DNA of 64,000 nucleotides from Arthrobacter ramosus. GTDB lineage: Bacteria > Actinomycetota > Actinomycetes > Actinomycetales > Micrococcaceae. Shown here in pieces: positions 35,598-43,890 of the stretch (its first letter is position 1; each line of letters opens with the position of its first letter). The DNA lies in the NCBI RefSeq assembly GCF_039535095.1, contig NZ_BAAAWN010000001.1:2790001-2854000 (forward strand). The letters are read 5' to 3'. Below the pieces are notes generated by a model. It did no database searches. It worked only from the letters and a program-made list of their open reading frames with translations, and was not told the origin of the DNA. A program made the translations under genes and the position numbers.

Positions 35598-36203
35598 TCA
35601 ATGTCCTTCTGTTGGGGGTATAAGAGAGTTCTCGCCCAGTGCATGCCAGGCACGGTTGTGATAGACAAGCGGTTGACTTTCGGCGGCGCTGGCCGCGTCG
35701 CTGCCCGCGACCGGGGCTTGGGTCTCCAACGCGTGCACGACGACCAGCGTCGAGGTGCCGGCGTCCAGCCGGTCGACAACGCGGCCGCGGATCCAGACGC
35801 TGGCAGACGGGAAGTACGGCTCGCCGCTGTCCAGACGGCCCCACAGCGTCGTGTCGGCGAAGCGGTCGATCCCGCTCGTCGCGCAAAGCTGGGCAAGGTG
35901 AAGCTGCGTTGAACCGACCAGGTGCACGACGAGCGTGTCTGCCATAAGGATGGTCGGCCCGCTCGAGGAGAGCTCCGACACGGAGAACACCAGCAGCGGC
36001 GGCTCGGTGCTGACCGAGAACACGGACGTCGCCGTCAGCCCCACCGGTCCCGCGCCCGCGTCGGCGGTGACCACGGCGACACCGGCCGGATGGTTGCGGA
36101 ACGCTCCTTTGAACTCGTCCGGGGTCAGGCCCCCGGCAATTCTCCGCGCATGTTCGCCCACGGCGGGGGCTGCATCACCGTTTCTCACGGCATTCACACT
36201 CAT
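35598..36203 (-). CDS. flavin reductase (small component of two-component monooxygenase)
   Basis: 201 residues. Flavin-reductase-like (HpaC/HsaB) split barrel: FRNHPAGVAVVTADAGAGPV at the start, GLTATSVFSVSTEPPLLVFS for flavin binding, and the C-terminal RGRVVDRLDAGTSTLVVVH. It reduces FMN or FAD with NAD(P)H and hands it to the oxygenase. Only 3 bp separate it from the oxygenase gene. Third gene of a four-gene operon starting at 37261. Confidence 0.9.
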   Translation of the reverse strand: MSVNAVRNGDAAPAVGEHARRIAGGLTPDEFKGAFRNHPAGVAVVTADAGAGPVGLTATSVFSVSTEPPLLVFSVSELSSSGPTILMADTLVVHLVGSTQLHLAQLCATSGIDRFADTTLWGRLDSGEPYFPSASVWIRGRVVDRLDAGTSTLVVVHALETQAPVAGSDAASAAESQPLVYHNRAWHALGENSLIPPTEGH

Positions 36204-36269
36204 GTCAATCCCTTCCTGCTTGCCGGCTGGGGCCCGGTCGCCCCCGCCCGCGAGGGCGGGAGCGAGGAG

Positions 36270-36779
36270 TCACGCACCGAAGCCCTCCTTCCAGTAGTGC
36301 ACCGTCTGCACCGGCACACCGAGCTCGCCGAGCAGGGGCGTGTCGACCCAGTAGGTCGACTCGCGGGTGATCCGGCCGTCGGCGTCGAGCTGCTGCCAGG
36401 TGAGGCCGATCGTGGAGAGGGTCCGCCCGCCGACGGGCAGACCGTGGTACGTCTCGAGGTCCTTACCCGTCCAGGTCCAGAGGATCGCGACGGCGCGGAG
36501 GCCGTCGTCGCCAGTCAGGTCGAAGGCCTCGCGGATCTCGAAACGATGGATGCCGGAACCATTGGCGCTGTCCTTGTTCGAGAAGGGGGCCAGCTTCGGA
36601 CGCAGCTCGTCCTTCGTGATGGCGGTGTCGGTCACGTGATCGTCGTCCGCGGTGTCGTCGAACACAAACTCGCCGGCATAGAGCGCGAGTGCCGCGTCGA
36701 TACTCTCCGTAAGCGCGGCGGCCCACTTCGCTGCATGAACGTCTGCGATTGCGGTCCGGGTGTCAGTAGTGATGGTCAT
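36270..36779 (-). CDS. NTF2/SnoaL-like protein (copy 2)
   Basis: 169 residues with the cone-shaped NTF2/SnoaL pattern: N-terminal helix (SIDAALALYAGEFVFDDTAD), central strands (ILWTWTGKDLETYHGLPVGG) and a C-terminal strand ending DGRITRESTYWVD. It is a paralogue of the protein encoded just upstream (shared TWTxK, DGRITR/REGRITR, YW). The fold is used by polyketide cyclases, ketosteroid isomerases and limonene epoxide hydrolases. In this operon it may transform the product of the monooxygenase (inference). Confidence 0.78.
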   Translation of the reverse strand: MTITTDTRTAIADVHAAKWAAALTESIDAALALYAGEFVFDDTADDDHVTDTAITKDELRPKLAPFSNKDSANGSGIHRFEIREAFDLTGDDGLRAVAILWTWTGKDLETYHGLPVGGRTLSTIGLTWQQLDADGRITRESTYWVDTPLLGELGVPVQTVHYWKEGFGA

Positions 36780-36805
36780 GTCAGATCCTTGTCGTATCGG
36801 GTCGG

Positions 36806-37261
36806 CTAGGAGACGGGCTTGAACTTGTTGGCACGATCGATCTGCGGCACGAACGGCGCGAGAGCGCTCACCGCGTCCCAGTAGCTCTCGTCACGGGTGA
36901 TCCGGCCTTCCCGATCGTAGAAGTGCAGGGTCAGACCGCGCGAACCAGGGGTCCGGTCCGGGGTCGGGATGCCCAGGAACGCCTGAGCCTTCCTCGCCTC
37001 CCACGTCCAGCGGTACACCGCCGCCTGCTCATCGCCGATGACCTCGTCGATGCGGAAGTTGTTGATTCCGATCCCGTTCGTCGTGTCGGCGTTCGCATAA
37101 GGCCCGAACACGCGCAGCAGATCCTCACGCGAGGTGATGCCGTGCTGATCGAGGATCGGGTCGGTGAACACGAAAGGTTCCGCGTACATCGCGACGACGT
37201 CCTCCGGACTGGAGCGGAACGCCTTCAGCCACTTGACTGCCGTATGGAACTGATTGCTCAT
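36806..37261 (-). CDS. NTF2/SnoaL-like protein (copy 1)
   Basis: 151 residues from ATG 37261 (SD-like GAAAGAGAG). A longer frame to 37315 lacks a better start. NTF2-like: WLKAFRSSPEDVVAMYAEPF, YRWTWEARKAQAFLGIPTPD, then REGRITRDESYWD. First gene of the leftward operon with its paralogue, the flavin reductase and the oxygenase. Two such proteins side by side suggest a heterodimeric enzyme or two steps. Function otherwise unknown. Confidence 0.78.
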   Translation of the reverse strand: MSNQFHTAVKWLKAFRSSPEDVVAMYAEPFVFTDPILDQHGITSREDLLRVFGPYANADTTNGIGINNFRIDEVIGDEQAAVYRWTWEARKAQAFLGIPTPDRTPGSRGLTLHFYDREGRITRDESYWDAVSALAPFVPQIDRANKFKPVS

Positions 37262-37342
37262 GGTTCGTTCTCTCTTTCTGCACGACGTCGGTGTCATGCG
37301 AACTCGTCTTCCCAAAGGTAGTAAGGGCCGGCGCCGCCGAAA

Positions 37343-37482
37343 TCACCCGTCGGGGGGAATCCGCAACGCGAACGGGTGAGTCCTCGGGGGGAGACTGTCC
37401 AGCGCTCGGTGGCTGTCGGCGACACCGCCGGGAGGGGCAGACGCGCACCCCTCTCCCCCCAGCGGGTGAGGCGATTCACCCG
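37343..37482. promoter_or_regulatory. paired TCACCCG palindromes in a 329-bp divergent promoter
   Basis: Four copies of the heptamer TCACCCG in two inverted pairs: TCACCCGT (37343-37350) with ACGGGTGA (37372-37379), and CGGGTGA (37463-37469) with TCACCCG (37476-37482). They lie between the leftward monooxygenase operon and the rightward ligase/aldehyde-dehydrogenase operon. The two pairs differ in spacing (21 and 6 bp), which suggests a looped or multi-site operator shared by both promoters. Confidence 0.6.
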
Positions 37483-37590
37483 TTCGAGGGTCGTCTTCGC
37501 CGCGAAAAGCGCATAGCGTCGGATCTACCCGAAGGAACCGCTGCTGAACCCGCAGTTCCGACACCGCTATTCAACGAGGAGAAGCGACAC

Positions 37591-39168
37591 ATGTGGGGCA
37601 CCCTTCCTGATGTTCTCGACCGCACGATTCTTGAGAACCGTAATTCCCTTGCCATCGTCGAGGGCGACCGCCGGCTCACCTATGCCGAGCTCGGTGCCCT
37701 GCGCAACCGCATCGCCGCAGCGCTCGTCGACGCGGGACTCCGCAAAGGTGAACGCGTCGGCCTGCTGCTGTCGAACGTCCTCGAGTTCATCCCGGTGCAG
37801 CACGGCATCTGGGCCGCCGGCGGCGTGCTCGTGCAGATGCCTACGCGCCAGGTCGCGAATCAGTTCCGAGCGACGCTGACTCAGACGCACGCGACCACTC
37901 TGGTCTATCAGGCGCAGTTCGACGACGTCGTGGCCGCGATTGCGCCTGACCTCCCTGAGCTCGTGCGCATCATACGGATCGGCGGTGAGGGTGCTCCGAC
38001 GGCAGAGGCGCTGCAGAGCGTACTCGCTTTCGAGGACTTCATCACCGGTGCTGACGCCGGGTCGCGGCCGGAGGTGGGGCTGGAGGAATCGGATGAGGCG
38101 TACGTGCTCTTCACCTCCGGGAGCACGGGAGAGCCCAAGGGTGTGGTGAACACGCATTTCACCTGGGCGCATTACAGCATCACCGCTGGACTGGAGATCG
38201 GAGACATCCGGTGGGGCGAGGTCTTCGCGCACGGCGCACCGCTCACCCATTACACGCAGATCTTTGTCATGCCCACCTTCATCCGCGGAGGCACCAACGT
38301 GATGCTGCCCGGACTCGACGTCGACGTGCTGCTGTCATCAATTCAGAAGTACAGGGTCACCGCGACCGCGGTCGTGCCGACGATCGTGTATCTGTTGCTG
38401 GACCACCCCCATCGTGAGGATTACGACCTCTCCACGTTGAACACGATGATCTACGCAGGCGCGCCGATTGCGCCGGAGCGCCTCAAGCAGGCTCTCGAGA
38501 TCCTCGGTCCGATCTTCATCCAGACCTACGCCGGCACCGAGCCGGGATACGTCTCAGCCATGCGCAAGACGGATCACCGCATGGACAGTCCGAAAGCCAT
38601 CGAACGGCTGGCATCGGCGGGACGTCCTCTCCCCTTCGTCCAGGTCACGATCCAGGATGAGTTCGACCGGGTGCTGCCCGTCGGTGAGTCGGGCGAGGTC
38701 ACAACCAGGCAGCTTGGCCAGATGCTGACCTACGTGGATCCCGCACGCAACAGCGAGGCGCTCCGGGACGGTTGGGTGCACACCGGCGACATCGGCCGTC
38801 TCGACGAGGACGGGTTCCTCTACATCATCGACCGCAAGAAGGACATGATCGTCTCGGGCGGCTTCAACGTCTTCCCACGGCAGGTCGAGGACGTCCTCGC
38901 CACGCATCCCGCGATCGCGCAGAGCGCCGTCATCGGCATACCGCACGAGAAATGGGGAGAGGCCGTGCACGCGTTCGTGGTCTTCAAGGCGGGAGCCGCG
39001 GCATCCAAGCAAGAGCTCATTGACTACGTCAAGGCCGAGCTCGGCAGCATCCCCGCCCCGAAGACGCTCGACGTCATCGACGCGCTCCCGGTGAACCCCG
39101 CCGGCAAGGTCGACAAGAAATCGCTCCGTGAGCCGTTCTGGGCCGGGCGCGTCCGCCAAGTCAGCTGA
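37591..39168 (+). CDS. AMP-dependent acyl-CoA synthetase
   Basis: 525 residues from ATG 37591 (SD GAGGAGAAG). The frame is open further upstream but the extension would run through the operator region. A3 loop LFTSGSTGEPKGVVNTHF, A5 region TYAGTEPGYVSAMRK, A7 TGDIGRLDEDGFLYIIDRK, and the C-terminal catalytic Lys in LPVNPAGKVDKKSL. It activates a carboxylic acid with ATP and CoA. The second ligase in the island, only moderately like the one at 15.5 kb, so it should have a different substrate. Followed 38 bp later by the aldehyde dehydrogenase gene. Confidence 0.92.
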   Translation: MWGTLPDVLDRTILENRNSLAIVEGDRRLTYAELGALRNRIAAALVDAGLRKGERVGLLLSNVLEFIPVQHGIWAAGGVLVQMPTRQVANQFRATLTQTHATTLVYQAQFDDVVAAIAPDLPELVRIIRIGGEGAPTAEALQSVLAFEDFITGADAGSRPEVGLEESDEAYVLFTSGSTGEPKGVVNTHFTWAHYSITAGLEIGDIRWGEVFAHGAPLTHYTQIFVMPTFIRGGTNVMLPGLDVDVLLSSIQKYRVTATAVVPTIVYLLLDHPHREDYDLSTLNTMIYAGAPIAPERLKQALEILGPIFIQTYAGTEPGYVSAMRKTDHRMDSPKAIERLASAGRPLPFVQVTIQDEFDRVLPVGESGEVTTRQLGQMLTYVDPARNSEALRDGWVHTGDIGRLDEDGFLYIIDRKKDMIVSGGFNVFPRQVEDVLATHPAIAQSAVIGIPHEKWGEAVHAFVVFKAGAAASKQELIDYVKAELGSIPAPKTLDVIDALPVNPAGKVDKKSLREPFWAGRVRQVS

Positions 39169-39206
39169 TCCACCCACCACATCCGCACAACCCCCAGGAG
39201 AGAACA

Positions 39207-40718
39207 ATGGCTGTTCCGCACTACTCGCAACTCATCGACGGCCAATGGCACGACACCGGCGAGACGTATACGATCCACTCCCCTGCGACAGACGAGGTCG
39301 TCGCCACCGTCGCCAAGGCGGGCGTCGCCGACGTCGACCGTGCTGTAGCAGCGGCCAAGGCCGCTCACGCCGCAGGGACATGGCGCAATTCCTCGCCCGC
39401 CGACCGGGCCGCGGTACTGGATGCCGCGGCGGCCAGCCTCGCGGCGCGCGCCGACGAACTCGCGTTCCTGCAAAGCCGCGAGAACGGCGCCACGCTCCGC
39501 ATCACGAGCGCCCTGCACCTCGGACTAGGGATCGCGCAGCTGCAGTACGTCGCGCAGCTCGCCCGCGAATACGAGTTCGAGTCGGACGGCCCCGAGATCG
39601 GGCCGATCCCGGCAGACGGTGTGCTGCGTCGTGAGCCGTTGGGCGTCGTGGCCGCGATTGTGCCGTGGAACATCCCCCTGCTGACGACCGTGTGGAAAAT
39701 CGCGCCGGCGCTGGCCGCCGGAAACACCGTTGTCCTCAAGCCCGACGAGCATGCACCGCTTCTTCCACTGGAAATGGCCAGAGCCCTCCACGAGGCCGGG
39801 CTGCCAGCCGGCGTCCTCAACGTCATCGTGGGCGACGGCGAGCCCGTCGGCGCGCACCTCGCCTCGCATCCGGATGTGCGCAAAGTCGCCTTCACCGGAT
39901 CGACGGTGGTGGGTAAGAGCATCCTCGGATCCTCGGCGGACACGCTCAAGCGCGTCACCCTGGAGCTCGGCGGCAAGGGCCCCAACATCATCCTCGACGA
40001 CGCCGATCTGGATGTCGCCGTCGACGGCGCGCTCTTCGCCTGCTACGCCAACAACGGCGAGGCCTGTGAGGCGGGTACCCGGCTGATCATCCCTGCGGCG
40101 CGCAAGGAGGAGATCATCGAACGCCTCGTCGACCGTGGCCGGACGCTAGTCGTCGGCGACCCGACGGACGTCGCGACCACAATCGGGCCGCTAATCACCA
40201 GGGAGCAGCAGCAGCGCGTGCTCCGCTACATCGCCGACGCGAAGGCGGCCGGCGCGCGCATCGCTCTCGGCGGCGGGATCCCCTCCGGCGAACAGTTCAC
40301 CAAGGGCAATTGGGTCGAACCCACCATCATCGCCGATGTGACCAATCTGGACCCGATCGCCCGCGACGAGGTCTTCGGGCCGGTGCTCGTCGTGCTCACC
40401 TACGATACGGTCGACGAGGCGATCGCTATCGCGAACGACACGAACTATGGCCTGTCCGCAGGGGTCTGGGGCGCGGACGAAGCACGGACCCTCGATGTCG
40501 CACGCCAGCTGGAAGCGGGCATGGTCTACGTGAACGACTGGCACGTCATCCACCCCGCCTACCCCTTCGGCGGCTACAAGCAGAGCGGCCTGGGGCGCGA
40601 GGGCGGCCCCGACTCGCTCGACGAATACACCGAGCAGAAGTACATCTCGATCAACCGCTCGGCCAGTCTGGCGGAGCGTGCCTTCGCCATCGTTGTGAAC
40701 CCACCCGTCCTGGTCTGA
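39207..40718 (+). CDS. NAD(P)-dependent aldehyde dehydrogenase
   Basis: 503 residues, full length. NAD loop VAFTGSTVVGKSIL, general-base Glu in TLELGGKGPNIIL (residue 253), catalytic Cys in NNGEACEAGTRL (residue 287), and FGPVLVV near the C-terminus. It oxidises an aldehyde to the acid that the ligase encoded just before could activate. The pair would therefore channel a terpenoid or fatty aldehyde into CoA-dependent breakdown (inference). Good SD (AGGAGA). Confidence 0.94.
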   Translation: MAVPHYSQLIDGQWHDTGETYTIHSPATDEVVATVAKAGVADVDRAVAAAKAAHAAGTWRNSSPADRAAVLDAAAASLAARADELAFLQSRENGATLRITSALHLGLGIAQLQYVAQLAREYEFESDGPEIGPIPADGVLRREPLGVVAAIVPWNIPLLTTVWKIAPALAAGNTVVLKPDEHAPLLPLEMARALHEAGLPAGVLNVIVGDGEPVGAHLASHPDVRKVAFTGSTVVGKSILGSSADTLKRVTLELGGKGPNIILDDADLDVAVDGALFACYANNGEACEAGTRLIIPAARKEEIIERLVDRGRTLVVGDPTDVATTIGPLITREQQQRVLRYIADAKAAGARIALGGGIPSGEQFTKGNWVEPTIIADVTNLDPIARDEVFGPVLVVLTYDTVDEAIAIANDTNYGLSAGVWGADEARTLDVARQLEAGMVYVNDWHVIHPAYPFGGYKQSGLGREGGPDSLDEYTEQKYISINRSASLAERAFAIVVNPPVLV

Positions 40719-40730
40719 TCCGGTTAGGCG

Positions 40731-40768
40731 CGAAGGGGGTCTCTCCTCGTGAGGGGAGGCTCCCTTCG
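40731..40768 (+). terminator. terminator hairpin after aldehyde dehydrogenase
   Basis: CGAAGGG (40731-40737) pairs with CCCTTCG (40762-40768), with an inner CTCTCC/GGGGAG stem. It follows the stop by 12 bases. There is no T-tract. Confidence 0.6.
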
Positions 40769-41285
40769 ACATGCGGCTGAACGCCTGGACGCGCGGGGTG
40801 GCGTCCGGCGAAGAATGTGCCGCGCCGATCGTTCGCGCCTCATCGGCCAAGCTGTCCTTCAGCGATCGCTGCCGTGCTGCCGCAACAGTCGCTTGGCCTG
40901 TCCGGAGACGCCCGACGACAGTGACAGCCATGCTGCCGCGATTTCACGTGCTCGGACCGGCGTCGGTGCGGCCTGCGACCAAGGTCGATTACGCCCCGGC
41001 ACTCCAGGGGTTTATGCGTCCCTCCTGCAACTAAAGTCTGCGCCTTCCACAGCAGTGGAAGGCCAAAACCGGGGGCAGGTCCAAGACTCCGTGTCCGGAC
41101 GCGTTCGCGGTCCTCGCTATTAGGTCCCAGCCCTCTGGGGATTGTTCGTTTGGGTCTCATTTACCGTCTCCGGGGCGCGCAGAGGAGGACCGGTGAGACC
41201 CGAATGATCATGTCAAGTTAGTTCGGGCCCCAAGAGCCATTTTAAATGGCCCCACCCCGGGATGTGAATGTGGGCCCTTTGGCCA
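40769..41285. other. 517-bp gap at the right end of the catabolic island
   Basis: No gene is supported. A long hairpin is present: GGGTCTCA (41152-41159) pairs with TGAGACCC (41194-41201). Further right, TCAAGTTAGTTCGGG and a GGGCCC-containing stretch precede the second integrase remnant. The sequence may contain eroded pieces of the integrase gene, but none could be aligned by eye. Confidence 0.45.
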
Positions 41286-41486
41286 TCACGCAAGCGACCC
41301 TGAACGGCAGCGCAAGCCTATAGGAGCAGGTATTGCTCCCAAATACGGACGTCGGTTGTAGCCTCCGCACATAAGGGAGACGGTGGATCCCATGGGTCCA
41401 TGTTGCTCGCGGCTCTTCGGGTCTCGCCAAAGCACCATGAAGGACGATGTACCGTCCTTTTTCATGCGCTTGCGAATGCTGGCCAC
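41286..41486 (-). pseudogene. tyrosine recombinase N-terminal remnant (second integrase)
   Basis: The first ~28 residues (MASIRKRMKKDGTSSFMVLW, then RDPKSREQHG) match the arm-binding N-terminus of the integrase remnant at 12.9 kb. After that the reading frame is unlike an integrase and stops at 41286. All core and catalytic parts are lost. It lies directly left of a tRNA-like repeat (41566), the same arrangement and direction as the first copy. Confidence 0.68.
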
Positions 41487-41534
41487 ACAAAAAAGCTAGG
41501 CCGCTGTACACACATTTTGAAGTTTTGTACACAG

Positions 41535-41870
41535 TCAGGGGCCAAATAGGCCCCTGACCTGCGACAACACTGTGCCCGAGGTGGGACTCGAACCGCATTC
41601 CAACCCTTGCAAACACTGGGAACTCCAGAAAACATAGCCAATCCGGCCCAGTCCGGCCGATGTACGACCGAGTCCGAAGCGAAATCTGTTGACAGTGTCA
41701 ACACCCCTCCCCCGACAGACTTCGAGTAACACAGAGCCGACCGCCGCGCTCCCTGACAAGGTGCGCGGCAACTCTATGTAGTAGCGAAAGTCTTCCGGAC
41801 CGGGATCCTCGACAGCCGGTTCTGGACCCATGTCCGGTCGGAACACCACTGCCGGCTCTAAATTCCTCAT
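41535..41870 (-). CDS. possible small protein next to the element end
   Basis: 111 codons from ATG 41870 with a strong SD (GGGAGGAAG) upstream. The first ~45 residues look protein-like and acidic/Pro-rich (RPDMGPEPAVEDPGPEDFRY). The remainder reads through the tRNA-like repeat and is probably not genuine. It may be a short gene whose 3' end was replaced when the element joined. No family recognised. Confidence 0.3.
   Translation of the reverse strand: MRNLEPAVVFRPDMGPEPAVEDPGPEDFRYYIELPRTLSGSAAVGSVLLEVCRGRGVDTVNRFRFGLGRTSAGLGRIGYVFWSSQCLQGLECGSSPTSGTVLSQVRGLFGP
41566..41602 (-). repeat. attachment-site-like repeat, tRNA-Leu 3' end (copy 2)
   Basis: Identical over 37 bases to 13050-13086. 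The match continues imperfectly for a further ~30 bases (…CCAGAAAACAT in both). It reads as a tRNA T-arm and acceptor 3' strand on the minus strand, without the 5' body of a tRNA. With copy 1 it bounds a 28.5-kb segment. Confidence 0.75.
41687..41703. repeat. 17-bp near-palindrome followed by CCCC (copy 2)
   Basis: TGTTGACAGTGTCAACA, then CCCC, 84 bases right of the tRNA-like repeat. It has the same position and design as the site at 13171, which supports a common element-end structure. Confidence 0.5.
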
Positions 41871-41877
41871 GGCGCTT

Positions 41878-41916
41878 CTTCCTCCCTTCTGACTTCTATG
41901 GGCTGAAGGGAGGAAG
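41878..41916. other. 12-bp perfect hairpin over an SD
   Basis: CTTCCTCCCTTC (41878-41889) and GAAGGGAGGAAG (41905-41916) are perfect complements around a 15-base loop. The left arm, read on the minus strand, contains the SD of the small frame starting at 41870. It could be a terminator or a translation-control hairpin. Confidence 0.5.
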
Positions 41917-42358
41917 TGGCATGACCGGCTGCGCCGTTAGCTGCACGGAAGACACTAGTGGCGAATCCAGAGATAGCGTGTCCCCTGGCTCAACCCGGCA
42001 TCAAGAGCGCTCCCGGCTTGTGACGGAGCATCCGCTATCGGCCTCAGAAGATAGATGTCGCCGAAGAGCTCTGTCTCTAAAATCGACAAACTTGCACTGC
42101 GATACGCCTTAGAGCCGGTGAAACCGACATCTAGACTGGGCAAGGAGCAGGAGTCGATTCCAGAAGCTAGTCCCCCACGCATGCATCACGCTGCTCTCCT
42201 CCAACGACTCCATGAGCAGCCAAGAATCGTCGATGGTGTTTGTCATCCGGATACTTCATCTTCGCGGGACCGGCCCTCCGAACGACCGTAGCCCCACGCG
42301 CCGGGCGTCCCTCGGAAGGACGGTTCCGTATCGCAGCATCAAGAGAGTAGCAAGACGA
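41917..42358. other. 442-bp gap, visibly less GC-rich
   Basis: No gene recognised. Base composition shifts towards AT here and stays lower through the next gene pair, which suggests separate acquisition. It is downstream of the convergent nucleotidyltransferase operon end. Confidence 0.4.
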
Positions 42359-43399
42359 CTATCGCTCGGCGGCCCGAGGTGCCCCAGGTCGAAGAATGGT
42401 GATCTTCTCAAGCACTCTTCTCAGCGATCCTTCTTCCCCACCCCGCCGGTACTCCCTGAACTCCACCTCGACGTACTTATTGAAGGCATCAGCCGAGGCC
42501 GACATGAGGGTTTTTGGCACGATTCCAGAAAGACGCTCATTAGGCCCATCCTGATGTTCAACAATGAGGTCGAAGATCCGTCGCTCCAGACTTGCCGTTC
42601 GCCACATTCCTTCAACTATCTTCAAGTCTTCATCGAGGCGAAGCGTCTTGATGGTCCGGTGCAAATACTTGGCGTCGTCAGGCTTGAAGACCAGTGCTGC
42701 ACCTCGAGGCGTTCTGTCATCCAAGTCGACGGTGACGCCAATTTCTGAGCAGCGTTGGGCAAAGCGGTCCAGGCTCTTGGTGGCGTCCGCCCCGAGCTCC
42801 ACCAGCTTGTCCTCCAGTTGCAGGGGCTGATCCCTAAATTCCTTTACTGCTGTAAGGACGGAAAAGAGTTCATCAATCGACCGTTCTGCAGGAGTTTCTA
42901 AGTGTTCTAATCCTGGGAATGGAGAGTCGCTAAGGCCGGCGTGAGGTCGACGTGCTTCCCCGAAGTCGGCGGGCGGGGCAACCAGTTCAAGAATCACGGA
43001 ACCGGGCTGCGGAGCCAACCCCCACAAGCCGAGCCTCTCTCTGACCGAATCGGTGATCGCCATGTATGGCTTCTCGAGTTGACGATTAACCAGCGTCACT
43101 ACAGCGTCGTTGAGCGCCAGTATTGACCGATAAACCGGGTGTGCAGGGCCAGCATGGCCCCGGATAGCTCCACCATACAGCTTTGCCCTAATCCCTTTTT
43201 TCCCGAGCGCCCAGAGGTCAGTCGTGACTTCTCCTGCAGATGGGGCGAATCCGGTTAGGTCCATATAGACCTCGGCCAAATCCTCGGATTCCATGGCATT
43301 GAAGCGCAGGTCCATACGCTCCCCGCGAGAGAGGTCATCGCTTCCATCGATTGATTGCCAAGCAGCGGCGAAGAGTCTCTGCCTATTTGTGTAAGTCAC
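42359..43399 (-). CDS. unrecognised protein, partner of nucleotidyltransferase-like gene
   Basis: 346 residues, GTG start overlapping the upstream stop (GTGA). No known domain is recognised. Visible features: a hydrophilic N-terminus, a GLAPQPGSVILELVAPPAD strand-rich piece near residue 130, and a helical C-terminal half with charged segments (KTLRLDEDLKIVEGMW). There is no membrane segment, signal peptide or HEPN Rx4-6H motif that I can see. Gene coupling implies that it acts with the upstream nucleotidyltransferase-like protein, perhaps as the effector of a two-gene defence or toxin-antitoxin unit (inference). Confidence 0.75.
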   Translation of the reverse strand: MTYTNRQRLFAAAWQSIDGSDDLSRGERMDLRFNAMESEDLAEVYMDLTGFAPSAGEVTTDLWALGKKGIRAKLYGGAIRGHAGPAHPVYRSILALNDAVVTLVNRQLEKPYMAITDSVRERLGLWGLAPQPGSVILELVAPPADFGEARRPHAGLSDSPFPGLEHLETPAERSIDELFSVLTAVKEFRDQPLQLEDKLVELGADATKSLDRFAQRCSEIGVTVDLDDRTPRGAALVFKPDDAKYLHRTIKTLRLDEDLKIVEGMWRTASLERRIFDLIVEHQDGPNERLSGIVPKTLMSASADAFNKYVEVEFREYRRGGEEGSLRRVLEKITILRPGAPRAAER

Positions 43400-43890
43400 T
43401 CTGTCACCTCCACATAGCCTTTCCTCAGGCCTTCGACAATTGTCCGATCGGCCGAATGAACACTAGACCAGTGCTCGTGCCAGTACGCCAGCTTGTCTGG
43501 GTTCCCGAGCTGGAAGCGAGAGGCATCTATCGCTCCCCCCATGACTCTTATCTTCTGCCCCCCTGCGGCGACCGTATTGAATAGTTCTGCTTGCTGCCAG
43601 TCCTGGAGTGCATTGAAGTGCAAACGATCTACTCCGACCGACACGTCGATGTCGCTTGGAGCTGCCCATGGCTTATGGGTTGTGAATCCTCCGTCCAGGA
43701 GAACCCGGCAAGTCGGAAACGTCGCTCTGAGTTTGTTCACATACGAAGGAAAAACCATCCAAAGCGACTTTCTATCCTCAGAGTACGGCGCCGCAGTGAC
43801 AAAAAGATCGAATATTTCTTCGAGCGTTGCCCTGTGGGGGCTTTCGGAAGCTGGTAGAAGTCCATACTCCCCTTCAAGTGCTGGCAGCAC
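43396..43890 (-). CDS. nucleotidyltransferase-fold protein (DUF6932-like)
   Basis: 164 residues, GTG start with an AGGGGGG SD. It has the nucleotidyltransferase signature: LLDGGFTTHKPWAAPSDIDV, a Gly-Gly turn followed about 12 residues later by D-x-D. The preceding helix (PSYVNKLRATFPTCRVL) matches the family pattern. Small proteins of this type occur as antitoxins (MNT-like) or as parts of phage-defence operons and may adenylylate a partner. Lower GC than the catabolic genes. It heads a two-gene operon. Confidence 0.7.
   Translation of the reverse strand: MLPALEGEYGLLPASESPHRATLEEIFDLFVTAAPYSEDRKSLWMVFPSYVNKLRATFPTCRVLLDGGFTTHKPWAAPSDIDVSVGVDRLHFNALQDWQQAELFNTVAAGGQKIRVMGGAIDASRFQLGNPDKLAYWHEHWSSVHSADRTIVEGLRKGYVEVTE

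Noticed and set aside
41152..41201. a structured ncRNA at the 50-nt hairpin
   Set aside because: A single stem with no conserved core or neighbouring promoter is not enough. It is noted only as a hairpin.
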